Below, in pieces: positions 16,481 to 24,795 of a stretch of DNA of 59,024 bases. The position numbers and the translations under genes were made by a program. Below the pieces are notes generated by a model. That model did not search any database. It saw only the letters and a program-made list of their open reading frames with translations, and was not told the DNA's origin. The DNA comes from JBHELT01 sp046262935 (GTDB lineage Bacteria > Actinomycetota > CADDZG01 > JAHWKV01), in contig JBHELT010000104.1 of NCBI GenBank assembly GCA_046262935.1, positions 1-59,024 of the forward strand, written 5' to 3'. The first letter of the stretch is position 1. The number at the start of each line of letters is the position of its first letter.

Positions 16481-17362
16481 TTAGGAGTAGAGGGTCCCCG
16501 CGTTGATGACGGGCTGAGCGTGATGTTCGCTGCAAAGAACCACCAACAGATTGGAAACCATCGCGGCCTTTCGCTCTTCATCTAGTACAACGATGTCGTT
16601 CGCACTCAACTGCTCAAGCGCTGCTTGGACCATGCCAACTGCTCCGTCTACGATGCGGCTTCTGGCGGCAACCACGGCTTCGGCCTGCTGGCGTCGCAAC
16701 ATGTCTGCCGCGATCTCCGGCGCGTAAGCAAGCCTTCTCAACTGCGTTCTCATGACTTCGATACCGGCGGTCTCAAGGTGCTCCTGAAGTTCGGTGTGCA
16801 AGGTCTCAGTCACTTGGTCGGCATTCGCGCGCAAAGATGCCTTGCCTTCTTCGTAGGTGTCGTAGGGGTAGTAACTCGCGACATGCCTCACTGCCGTTTC
16901 TGTTTGGATGGCGATGAAGTTCCCATAATCCTCTACCGAGAAAACCGCCTTGGCGGTATCGATGATGCGCCAAACGATCACGGCAGAAATCTCAACAGGG
17001 TTTCCAACCGCATCGTTCACTTTCAACATCTCGCTATCGAAGTTTGCGATCCTCAGCGACACAGTCTCTTTACTCGTGAGTGGAAGGGTCCATCGCCATC
17101 CGCTTTCTCGAACCGTTCCTAGGTAGGTGCCGAGGAAGGTGATAACGCGCGACTGGTTGGGCTGGATCACTACGAATCCGCTTGCGATGATCACAGCTGC
17201 CACAAAGACGACTATCGCAAGGATCGCAGGCACGCCTGCCGACTCGAAAGCCGAAGGCCCAACCCCCACTCTAGAGATCGACCACACTGCCAGCGACAGC
17301 AAGACGGCCTCGGCCGCGATGATCGGTAGCGCAGGGATAGATAATCCTGGCCTCTCCTGCAT
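16481..17362 (-). CDS. SPFH/Band 7 domain membrane protein
   Basis: 293 residues with two N-terminal hydrophobic segments (about 10-28 and 42-62) followed by a stomatin/prohibitin-type SPFH domain: VVIQPNQSRVITFLGTYLGT, WRWTLPLTSKETVSLRI, then GNPVEISAVIVWRI. The helical part with ALEQLSAND follows. SPFH proteins form large membrane scaffolds and organise membrane microdomains. The start was set at the ATG 6 nt after GGAGG; an upstream ATG eight codons earlier is also in frame but its sequence contains that Shine-Dalgarno. The partner gene downstream encodes a ribbon-helix-helix protein. Confidence 0.9.
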   Translation of the reverse strand: MQERPGLSIPALPIIAAEAVLLSLAVWSISRVGVGPSAFESAGVPAILAIVVFVAAVIIASGFVVIQPNQSRVITFLGTYLGTVRESGWRWTLPLTSKETVSLRIANFDSEMLKVNDAVGNPVEISAVIVWRIIDTAKAVFSVEDYGNFIAIQTETAVRHVASYYPYDTYEEGKASLRANADQVTETLHTELQEHLETAGIEVMRTQLRRLAYAPEIAADMLRRQQAEAVVAARSRIVDGAVGMVQAALEQLSANDIVVLDEERKAAMVSNLLVVLCSEHHAQPVINAGTLYS

Positions 17363-17517
17363 CACATCCTCCTTCGTATCCGTCATGATATCTTCTTCAT
17401 ATCACAATGCTATCGTGTTCCCGCAAACTGCGGGGATGGGTGGGGAATCTGGTGTACCGATAGCCATCGACTGACTTGGCAAGCAGGAGAATCAGGATCG
17501 GCGTCGAAACCTCAAGG

Positions 17518-19176
17518 ATGAGGAAAAATCTGATCTGCCTGGTTTCCGTGCTCTGCATGCTCTTGGGCATGCCTGCTCACGCTTCCGATCCCGGCTACTC
17601 GCGGGTCGATGGGTTCGTCGAAGTTGCGCCCGGGGTTCACTTGGAAGCCAGCGTCTATTCACCTACAGCAGCCACCCCTTCAGCAGGATGGCCTCTGATC
17701 GTGAGGCAGCACGGAGGCGGATCCAACAAGGACAGTGCCTATGACGTTAACTACGCGCTCGAATACATCCCAAGAGGTTTCGCCGTTTTGATGTACTCGG
17801 TCCGCGGGCACGGCGGCTCCGAGGGGACCTTCGATTGGTTCGGACCTGAAACGATCGCCGACTTTTCCAAGATGCTCGACTGGGTAGGAGCAACGTTCCC
17901 GACGATCGACGTTAACCGAACGGGAACCTCGGGCTACTCCCAAGGAGGCGGCACTTCACTTCTTCCCGCCGAGTTCGATGCGCGCGTAAAGGTGGTCGCT
18001 GCTGGCAATACATTCAGCTCGTTGAATGAAGCGCTGAATCCCAATGGGTGTTTCAAGCTCGCCTTCGCAACCGCGATCTTCGCCGCTGCCTACAAGGTCT
18101 CGGCTTCACGGACTGATGATGCGACCGCTCTTAGGTGGGGAGCAACCCTATATACCGATACCGAGGGCATTGATCCGGGAGCCCCTCCTTGGGTACTTCC
18201 TTTCCCACCACCAGCCCTTCCGCGGCCACCATACGTCCCACTTTCGACATCGCAGGAACTCGCGGGGCGCTCACCGATCACTTATATGTCGAGCCTTGTT
18301 TCTAGAAGGGTTCCAGTGTTCTGGAGCAACTCTTGGGAAGACCAATTGTTCCCAGGCGACCATCCAGCCCGGATCCTTGAGCCCCTCGAAGCGGCGGGGA
18401 TCCCGACCCACTATTGGTTCGCGTCTGGGGGCCATGCAGCCGGTGCGAATGATCAAGCCGATGAAATCGGCAAAGAGGCCGCCATGCTCGATTGGTTCGA
18501 TCAGTATCTAAGGGGCGTTGATCACGGCTTCGCCTCGCGCCCCAAGGTTGACTTCGCGCAACGTGTGCCCGGAACTGCAACCTGGGCCCATAAGACGTCG
18601 GCGTCATGGCCGCCCGCATCGGCGCCGCTCACTCTTCATCCCACGAATGGCGGCTCACTATCGTCTTCTTCGGATCCCACTTGGTCCTCCACCATCGTTA
18701 ACGACCTCGCCAACGCGAACATTGCCAACGATTCAGTCACTTCCAATGAGATCGCCGGGCGGGTGGGGGCTACAGGGATCGTGAAGTCGGTCCCAGACTC
18801 GGGGACCCCAGTCGATACCCAGACTTTCATCGGTCCTGCACTGCCTTCCGCGTTAGAGTCGACTGGTTCACCGATGCTGCATTTGAGTGCCACGTCTACT
18901 GCCAAGAAGGTCACTCAGATCGATGCCAAGGTTTGGGACATTTCCCCGAACGGCTCTTCCGAAATCGTGAACCGCGGGTGCTGGTCGGGCGACCCCCAGC
19001 GTTTATCGTCACTGTCACTCGCCCTGTGGCCGAACTCTCATGTTTGGGCGGCGGGACACCACATCGCTCTTTCGATCGGAACGGTCGACTTCCCAGTGTT
19101 CGAAGCCGACAAAGAACCAGCGGCGGTAACGCTGACATCGCCGACGAACATCGAGGTCCCCGTCACGTCGGGGTAA
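17518..19176 (+). CDS. secreted S15/CocE-like alpha/beta hydrolase
   Basis: Exported hydrolase of about 552 residues. A signal peptide spans residues 1-23 (ending MPAHASD). The alpha/beta hydrolase core has VRQHGGGS (oxyanion), YSVRGHGGSEG, and the nucleophile elbow TSGYSQGGG with Ser141. Candidates for the other triad members are the Asp in WEDQLFP and the His in SGGHAAGAND. The C-terminal ~190 residues form a beta-rich domain like the jelly roll of X-Pro dipeptidyl-peptidase/CocE enzymes. Substrate (peptide, ester or lipid) is unclear. The ATG start gives a clean signal peptide. Confidence 0.82.
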   Translation: MRKNLICLVSVLCMLLGMPAHASDPGYSRVDGFVEVAPGVHLEASVYSPTAATPSAGWPLIVRQHGGGSNKDSAYDVNYALEYIPRGFAVLMYSVRGHGGSEGTFDWFGPETIADFSKMLDWVGATFPTIDVNRTGTSGYSQGGGTSLLPAEFDARVKVVAAGNTFSSLNEALNPNGCFKLAFATAIFAAAYKVSASRTDDATALRWGATLYTDTEGIDPGAPPWVLPFPPPALPRPPYVPLSTSQELAGRSPITYMSSLVSRRVPVFWSNSWEDQLFPGDHPARILEPLEAAGIPTHYWFASGGHAAGANDQADEIGKEAAMLDWFDQYLRGVDHGFASRPKVDFAQRVPGTATWAHKTSASWPPASAPLTLHPTNGGSLSSSSDPTWSSTIVNDLANANIANDSVTSNEIAGRVGATGIVKSVPDSGTPVDTQTFIGPALPSALESTGSPMLHLSATSTAKKVTQIDAKVWDISPNGSSEIVNRGCWSGDPQRLSSLSLALWPNSHVWAAGHHIALSIGTVDFPVFEADKEPAAVTLTSPTNIEVPVTSG

Positions 19177-19419
19177 AGGTGTTACTCAGAGCTTCTCGCT
19201 AAACACTGATGGGGACCATTTAGTTCCTCGGATCTGCCGAGCAACCGGCGTACAGCCGCGGGATCCTTTTGGCACATGTGGGCTTATCGCGCAATCGAGT
19301 TTCGAGATGTGACTGCGCGGGAACAATCCTCACCATAAGTGATCATCCGAAGGTAGCCCCTAAGGACTAGACGGACGTGAGAAAGGAGGCCGGTCGCCAG
19401 GTTGGGGCCGGACGCCACC
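19177..19419 (+). other. 243-nt structured leader, possible riboswitch
   Basis: The gap before the LPFTG surface-protein gene is unusually rich in complementary segments: GCCG-AGCAAC-CGGC, CGCGCA...TGCGCG, and TCGA-GTT-TCGA. The run GCCGAGCAACCGGCGTACAG, then GCGGGATCCTTTTGG, and near the 3' end CCGAAGGTAGCCCCTAAGG followed by AGAAAGGAGG, loosely resembles the conserved blocks of ydaO/yuaA (cyclic-di-AMP) riboswitches, which in actinobacteria often precede cell-wall protein genes. This is a by-eye resemblance only and may be wrong. A Shine-Dalgarno-like GGAGG lies at about 19385. Confidence 0.25.
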
Positions 19420-20340
19420 ATGCTTAAACGATTGGGGGTTCTGCTGTTAGTGCTAGCGTTCTCGATGTTGGTTTCTGTTTTTCCAGCATCGGCGGGGGGC
19501 TCGAGGGGAAGTGAAAAGGGCCACGGGGACCATGGCAAGTCCAAAGCGTCCTCGCAGGACCACCCTTCGGATCCAGCGGGGAATAATGGTTTCTTCAAAG
19601 TCGATGGCAACGACTTTGATGGTGGACCCAACAACGATCCGCATGTCGGTTGCAACTGGGATCTGATCTTCTACAACTACGACCTGAACCAGCACGCGAA
19701 CATCACCTATACCGCGATCAATCCGACGGGTGGCGCTGTCAAGACAGCTCTCACCCAGAACGACGTCCTTATAAGCCGCGACGCTGCGCGTGGGGGCTCA
19801 CACGATCTCGATGAAACCCTGCACTACAGCCTTTCATTGATGAACTTGGCTGGGGTGACTCCCGCGAAACAGGGATACCACTTCAAAGTGGCGGCAGATG
19901 CGATCGGGGCTCCCGGCGGGGCCAAGAGCAAGGTCTTCTGGGTGCAGTGTTTCTGGAGTGCAACATCAGGTACAACAAAGGTGCGTGGCATCTCGCATTC
20001 GACCGCAACTTCCGTCCTGGGCGAAGAGCACACGCCACTGGGCGAAGAGCTAAGGCCACTGGGCCAGGTCTCGGGGACCAGTTTCCGTCAGGGTGCTCTT
20101 TCGTCTCTGCCGCTTGGAACTTCCGTTCTCGGTACGACCTTCGTCAGAGAACGTGCTGCGACCACGGTTATCGCATCGAAGCCAGCCACCTCAGTGCTCG
20201 GAGTCTCCTTCACGCGCGGCCGGGTCCTTCCCTTCACTGGACTTGATTCGGTCCCTCTTGCGGTAGCAGCCATTGCACTCAGCCTGTTCGGATCCCTGCT
20301 TGTCGCTGTGGGAGGCAACAAAGGCAAACGACTCCGATAA
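19420..20340 (+). CDS. LPXTG-type cell-wall-anchored surface protein
   Basis: 306-residue exported protein. It begins with a signal peptide (MLKRLGVLLLVLAFSML..., cut near ASA-GG), and ends with a sortase signal: LPFTG at about 270-274, a hydrophobic stretch of some 20 residues and a basic tail (GNKGKRLR). The mature N-terminal part is charged and His/Gly-rich, then a compact domain of about 140 residues with few cysteines. Before the LPFTG there are three degenerate repeats of the form TSVLGxxFxRxR. No sortase gene is in the window. The ATG was preferred over an upstream TTG. Function is unknown. Confidence 0.85.
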   Translation: MLKRLGVLLLVLAFSMLVSVFPASAGGSRGSEKGHGDHGKSKASSQDHPSDPAGNNGFFKVDGNDFDGGPNNDPHVGCNWDLIFYNYDLNQHANITYTAINPTGGAVKTALTQNDVLISRDAARGGSHDLDETLHYSLSLMNLAGVTPAKQGYHFKVAADAIGAPGGAKSKVFWVQCFWSATSGTTKVRGISHSTATSVLGEEHTPLGEELRPLGQVSGTSFRQGALSSLPLGTSVLGTTFVRERAATTVIASKPATSVLGVSFTRGRVLPFTGLDSVPLAVAAIALSLFGSLLVAVGGNKGKRLR

Positions 20341-20372
20341 GGCAGCGGCACGGAAAAGTCTTCATTACAGTC

Positions 20373-20406
20373 AACTCCATCGAACACCCAACTCCATCGA
20401 ACACCC
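20373..20406. repeat. 17-bp tandem repeat, two copies
   Basis: AACTCCATCGAACACCC occurs twice in direct tandem with no mismatch, between the stop codons of two convergent genes. No hairpin is formed; probably a local slippage duplication. Confidence 0.7.
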
Positions 20407-20450
20407 AACAACTTGGACATACGCGGGGTGTTTCCCGCGGTCACCCCTAT

Positions 20451-21002
20451 CTAATCGTCCGGTGTCCTTACCACCAAGGTCGACAGGGGGTCGCACGTAG
20501 CAAGATATTTCACTGACTTGCAGCTGAAACTACCGGCGCCAAACTCGATGAAAAGCCCGGAATTATCGGGGTGGATGTGGCCAAAGATCTGCCATTTGAC
20601 GTGATAGCTGCGTATCTCGACGTCGGGATGGCCGACCGCAACAGTGGTGCGACAAGGGTCCGCCGATGCCGGACAAAGACTCACCACGGTCTCATCTGGA
20701 ATGTATCCGCCGGTTCGGGCATCACCTGGAGACACGGTTGCCGTAGCAGTTACATCGCCGAAGATTCCATTGAAGCATTTTGTCCGTATGAGATCGACGT
20801 TCACCGATAGTGTTTCAAGTGAATACGCAAAAGACATGTCAGTGCAAAATCCGACAACTTCACCTGGGCCAAGAACATCAGTCTCTCCCGCCAGGGCAGC
20901 TCCGCCTTGGAAAAACGTCAGACCAGCGATGAGACAGATGCAGAGGAAGGACGCCGCTCGGATGAACGCCGTGCAGACTAGCTTAGTATTTGTAGTAGCC
21001 AT
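20451..21002 (-). CDS. secreted cysteine-containing hypothetical protein
   Basis: 183 residues from the ATG that follows GGAGG by 9 nt. A signal peptide of about 40 residues (hydrophobic core AASFLCICLIAGLTFF, cut after AALA) leads into a mature domain with six or so cysteines (GFCTDMSF, TKCFNG, SLCPASADPC, SFSCKSV, ATCDPL), which are likely disulfide-bonded outside the cell. Strand-rich composition. No family is recognised. The start lies inside the 3' end of the upstream gene (20-nt overlap), so the two secreted proteins are made as a pair. Repeats of the same style suggest a shared extracellular role. Confidence 0.65.
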   Translation of the reverse strand: MATTNTKLVCTAFIRAASFLCICLIAGLTFFQGGAALAGETDVLGPGEVVGFCTDMSFAYSLETLSVNVDLIRTKCFNGIFGDVTATATVSPGDARTGGYIPDETVVSLCPASADPCRTTVAVGHPDVEIRSYHVKWQIFGHIHPDNSGLFIEFGAGSFSCKSVKYLATCDPLSTLVVRTPDD

Positions 21003-21636
21003 GGCATACGACCTCCGCCGGTGCTGGGGTCTCACATGCTGCCGGCCCATCGTAGTGGTAGACCACCGTGTAGCCGGCCAGGAAATAGATGTAGTGATCG
21101 GCGAAGACCTGAACGTTACTTGCGCAACAATTCACCGAGGCGACTGCTGGCTGAGTGGCCGCACAGGCGTAGCAACTGCTATTCCCCGACTGACTGTATG
21201 TCGTTCCACTACCAAAAGACACAACCCGAACATCAACTGATAGGGCCACGACATCGCTTATTACTCCGTCCCAGTTCTTAGCTTCACACGCCGTGGCTCC
21301 GAGTCCCGTCCATCCTGTTCCGTCGCCAGTTATATCTAGCTGTGTTGTACAAGCGACGGTTAAATACTCACCCGTTTCATCATCTTGGACTAAGAGTGTC
21401 AGCGGATCAACATCTTTGTGAGCATCCTGGTCGCCGGGATTCGGCGTCCCAGGAACCAGGCAGTTGACGGGGTCGAGTTGATCGATCGTGCAGTCGATTC
21501 GGGGAGTGACGCCATTCGGGGGCAGACAAAGATCATGCCACACCTGACAGGGATATGCCGGCTCCGCTTGTGCTATTACGTGTCCCCCCCCCTGAGCAGC
21601 CAACACAAATACAATTACAAGAACCCTGCTTTTCAT
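20983..21636 (-). CDS. secreted cysteine-rich hypothetical protein
   Basis: 217-residue protein with a short signal peptide (MKSRVLVIVFVLAAQGGGHVIAQA-E). The mature part has about twelve cysteines, many in pairs (YPCQVWHDLCLPP, DCTIDQLDPVNCL, SSCYACAATQP, VNCCAS), and several Asp-rich segments (DQDAHKDVDPL, QDDETGEYL). This suggests a disulfide-stabilised, possibly calcium-binding exported protein. No family match is recognised. GGAGGGG precedes the ATG by a suitable distance. It is the first gene of a two-gene unit with the following secreted protein. Base composition in the region is less GC-rich than the neighbours by eye. Confidence 0.65.
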   Translation of the reverse strand: MKSRVLVIVFVLAAQGGGHVIAQAEPAYPCQVWHDLCLPPNGVTPRIDCTIDQLDPVNCLVPGTPNPGDQDAHKDVDPLTLLVQDDETGEYLTVACTTQLDITGDGTGWTGLGATACEAKNWDGVISDVVALSVDVRVVSFGSGTTYSQSGNSSCYACAATQPAVASVNCCASNVQVFADHYIYFLAGYTVVYHYDGPAACETPAPAEVVCHGYYKY

Positions 21637-21855
21637 GATGACTCCCCTCCCATCGAATCGAATCGCTTTACATCAATTCGACACACGCGAGGCGAGTTCC
21701 TGCTTCAACGATCCATTTTGTTGAGGCGGACAACGATGAGATCTCACGGTCGTATATTGGCCAGCACGGTGATCTAAAGCGGTTTTTCGTCAAAATTTCG
21801 TCAAAGAGGCCACTCCGAATCAGGACCGCGGCGCGCCTTTGAACTAGGGTTTGCT

Positions 21856-21932
<77 letters not shown>

Positions 21933-21972
21933 AAACCAATCTACCATCGGGTTCTGATGCGCGCACACGCGG

Positions 21973-24786
21973 CTATGGCGAGGCGCTGGGCGATGGGCTT
22001 GGCGAAGTTCCATTGGCCTGATCGAGGGATGCTTTCTCTAGGTCTCTCTCTTTCCCGTATGTAGCAAAGTCGCCTCGCTTCAAGGCTTGCTCCCCCGCTA
22101 GGAAATGCTGGAGTGCTTGCCTTATCGCCTCGTCTTTCGTGACGTTTCCGGACGGGGTCGATGGAGTCTCCGGCCCCAGAGGCGAGCCGCCCCCTTCGAT
22201 TAGCGACTTGATCGCATCATCTAATGATGTCCCGAGGACGACTTGATCCTTCGTTGCCAAGATCACGAATTTCAGTTCTGGTATCGCATTCTTATCCGCC
22301 TGGAGGAAAAGCGGTTGAACGTAAAGGATGGATTTGCCTATCGGAACCACAAGCAGGTTGCCGAATCTCACCTGCGAACCTTGTTGGCTGAGCAATGTGA
22401 TCTCACGCGAGATGCTCTCGGTCGCGTTGATCCTTGAATGGATCTGACCGACACCAAAGATCTGGCGCGTCTTTGGGAACCTGAAGTCAACCAACTTGCC
22501 GTAGTCGTCAGGGCCCGAGTTGGCAGTCAAGTAAGACACCATGTTCGGCCTGTCCTTGGGGTTCATCGGAAGGATGAGGTTGTAATCCTCCGACGTTTGA
22601 TCTGGAAGTTTCATCAGGACGTAATAGGGCTGAACCTCTTCAGATTGAGCAACGGTTGCGATGCCCTCACCAACATTGGGGTCCCTGGGTGTCACCCAAG
22701 CATCTTGCCTGAAGAAGAAGGTCGAAGGATCGGTGACGTGGTATCTGCGATAGACGAAACTCTGGATGCGAAACAGGTCTTCAGGGTAGCGAACATGATC
22801 GAGGACCGCCTTAGGCATCGCGTCTTTCGACGAGAACAAAGAAGGGAACACCGACCGCCACGCGTTGATGATCGGATCCTTGTTATCCCAGAGATAGAAC
22901 TTGACGGTACCGTCATATGCGTCGATCGTGGCCTTGACCGAGTTTCGTATGTAGTTGTTCGGTCCGTCGATGGTAGGGGGCCCCGTTCCATGGTCGGTTC
23001 CGGTTCTATCGCCGAAGTTGAGACTCTCGGAATATGGGTAAAGCGATGAAGTCGTGTAACCGTCTGCGATCCACACGATCTTGCCGTCGATGATTGCTGG
23101 ATAGGGATCCCCATCGAACGCCAGGAAAGGTGCGGCCTTCTCGAGTCGTTCGCGGATCTGGCGGTAGTACAAGATACGAGAGTTCTTGTCGATCAAGCCA
23201 CTGATCAGAAGATTGGGATCGCGGAACCGCCAAGCGAATGCGAGACGACGGGAAAAGCCATTGACCTTGACTCCACCAGGACCAGAGTAAGTGGTCAACT
23301 GGCTGCGGTCTTGCTCCTCGAAGTCCAATTCCTTCTGTTTCGTCTTAACAACTGAGTAATCAGAAAGACCCTCACCGAAATAGATGCCGCCTTTGGTGAT
23401 CTTGAGTTCGGGCGCCTTCGAGGCGGGCGGGATGTCTTGAACGAGGAAACTTGGTTGGCCCTCGGTTGAGGTTTCGTTGGTCGGGCTGACAACCGCGCCA
23501 TACCCATGCGTGTAGAACAGATGGTTGTTCTGCCAAGTGAGATTGTCCAAGGGAGTCAGGTTGAGTTCCCTGGTCGACAACATGACTTGCCGCACCTCGC
23601 CATTGACCTGGTAGCGATCGACGTCTACATCGTTGAATTCGTAATAGGTCCTGATCTCTTGGAGCTGTTTATAGGCGGTCTTCAAGATGTCTGGGTCGAA
23701 CAACCTGATGTTCTTAACGGTGGGGCCATTGTCGGATATGGTCTGCGCGGTCACGCTTGGCTCCGCGGGATACTCACGAACCGCTATCGAATCGAGCCCA
23801 TAAGCATGGCGCGTAAACTCGATGCTGCGCTTGAGGAAACCGCTCTCCTTCTGGATCTGAGCCGGTACAACCGTGAACTTCTGGACGATGTATGGGAACA
23901 CCCTGCCCGCGAGGATCCCGGTCAAGAGCCAAAGACCGACGCCGAATATCGGCAGCGACCAACCACGGAACCGGATGTTGACGATGAACAAGATCGCTGC
24001 GACGATCGAGATGATCATCAACAGTTTCAGGGCTGGCAGATGGGCATGAACATCGGTGTAAGTAGCGCCGGTGATGTCTCCCCGAGTTGAATACAAAAGG
24101 CGGTACTGGTCGAGTCGATAACCCCACGCCTTCAGTATCGCGATCAAACCGATGAAGACAGAAAGGTGAGCTTTCACCTGGGGCGTGAGACGGCCAAGGC
24201 CCCCTTGTGCCCTGATGCCTCCCGTTAGATAGTGCGCGCCAGCGATCAAAAGTCCGATGATGACGAGGCTCGAGAACAACCAGGTGTATATGAACTGGTA
24301 GACCGGGAATCGAAAGACATAAAAGCCGATGTCGCGGTGAAATATCGGATCGGTTATCCCGAAGCTTTTTGCATTGAGCGCCAAGAGGACCTTGTCCCAC
24401 TCCGCCGCCACTCCGATAGCGAACACGAATGCGAGGAACGCGCTGATCGCGAATGCAAACCTGCGGAAATAAGGCAGCAGGGTTACGCGGTAGCGTTCAA
24501 GCGGATCCCTCGGGTCGCCGACCCGGAAGGGCGGCATCAATCGGGAAACGACCAACATGTTGACAAAAGCGATCACGAAAAACACCACACCGAAACCAAC
24601 CGCCAACAGGACTTTGGAATACAAGATCTTGAGGAACACCTGCGAGAAATGGACCTCTCGATACCACAACAGATCTGTATAGAAACTTACGATCGTTGAG
24701 ATCGAAATGACAAGAGCGACGATCACGCCGATGACGATGCCGCGTAGGCGCCGGTTCCCCGGTCGCCGCTGGAGCCGTACCGCCAA
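21973..24786 (-). CDS. UPF0182 family membrane protein
   Basis: Large membrane protein of 937 residues matching the actinobacterial/cyanobacterial UPF0182 (COG1615) family. The N-terminal 300 residues contain seven hydrophobic segments (the first at about residues 17-37, with LLWYREVHFSQVFLK after it). A long extracytoplasmic domain follows with family blocks such as DYSVVKTKQKELDFE, AFAWRFRDPNLLISG, DGYTTSSLYPYSE and YVLMKLPDQTSEDYNLILPM. The C-terminal end is acidic and Pro/Ser-rich. Function is not known. It starts 10 nt after the end of the DivIVA-domain gene, so it is probably the last gene of the signalling operon. Confidence 0.93.
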   Translation of the reverse strand: MAVRLQRRPGNRRLRGIVIGVIVALVISISTIVSFYTDLLWYREVHFSQVFLKILYSKVLLAVGFGVVFFVIAFVNMLVVSRLMPPFRVGDPRDPLERYRVTLLPYFRRFAFAISAFLAFVFAIGVAAEWDKVLLALNAKSFGITDPIFHRDIGFYVFRFPVYQFIYTWLFSSLVIIGLLIAGAHYLTGGIRAQGGLGRLTPQVKAHLSVFIGLIAILKAWGYRLDQYRLLYSTRGDITGATYTDVHAHLPALKLLMIISIVAAILFIVNIRFRGWSLPIFGVGLWLLTGILAGRVFPYIVQKFTVVPAQIQKESGFLKRSIEFTRHAYGLDSIAVREYPAEPSVTAQTISDNGPTVKNIRLFDPDILKTAYKQLQEIRTYYEFNDVDVDRYQVNGEVRQVMLSTRELNLTPLDNLTWQNNHLFYTHGYGAVVSPTNETSTEGQPSFLVQDIPPASKAPELKITKGGIYFGEGLSDYSVVKTKQKELDFEEQDRSQLTTYSGPGGVKVNGFSRRLAFAWRFRDPNLLISGLIDKNSRILYYRQIRERLEKAAPFLAFDGDPYPAIIDGKIVWIADGYTTSSLYPYSESLNFGDRTGTDHGTGPPTIDGPNNYIRNSVKATIDAYDGTVKFYLWDNKDPIINAWRSVFPSLFSSKDAMPKAVLDHVRYPEDLFRIQSFVYRRYHVTDPSTFFFRQDAWVTPRDPNVGEGIATVAQSEEVQPYYVLMKLPDQTSEDYNLILPMNPKDRPNMVSYLTANSGPDDYGKLVDFRFPKTRQIFGVGQIHSRINATESISREITLLSQQGSQVRFGNLLVVPIGKSILYVQPLFLQADKNAIPELKFVILATKDQVVLGTSLDDAIKSLIEGGGSPLGPETPSTPSGNVTKDEAIRQALQHFLAGEQALKRGDFATYGKERDLEKASLDQANGTSPSPSPSASP

Positions 24787-24795
24787 GCTTGCTCC

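Noticed and set aside
19177..19419. Cyclic-di-GMP (GEMM) riboswitch in the leader
   Set aside because: The typical GEMM blocks are not present in order; a ydaO-like element is only slightly better and is reported as tentative.
23506..24090. Plus-strand reading frame opposite the UPF0182 gene
   Set aside because: Antisense shadow; composition reflects the reverse of membrane codons.
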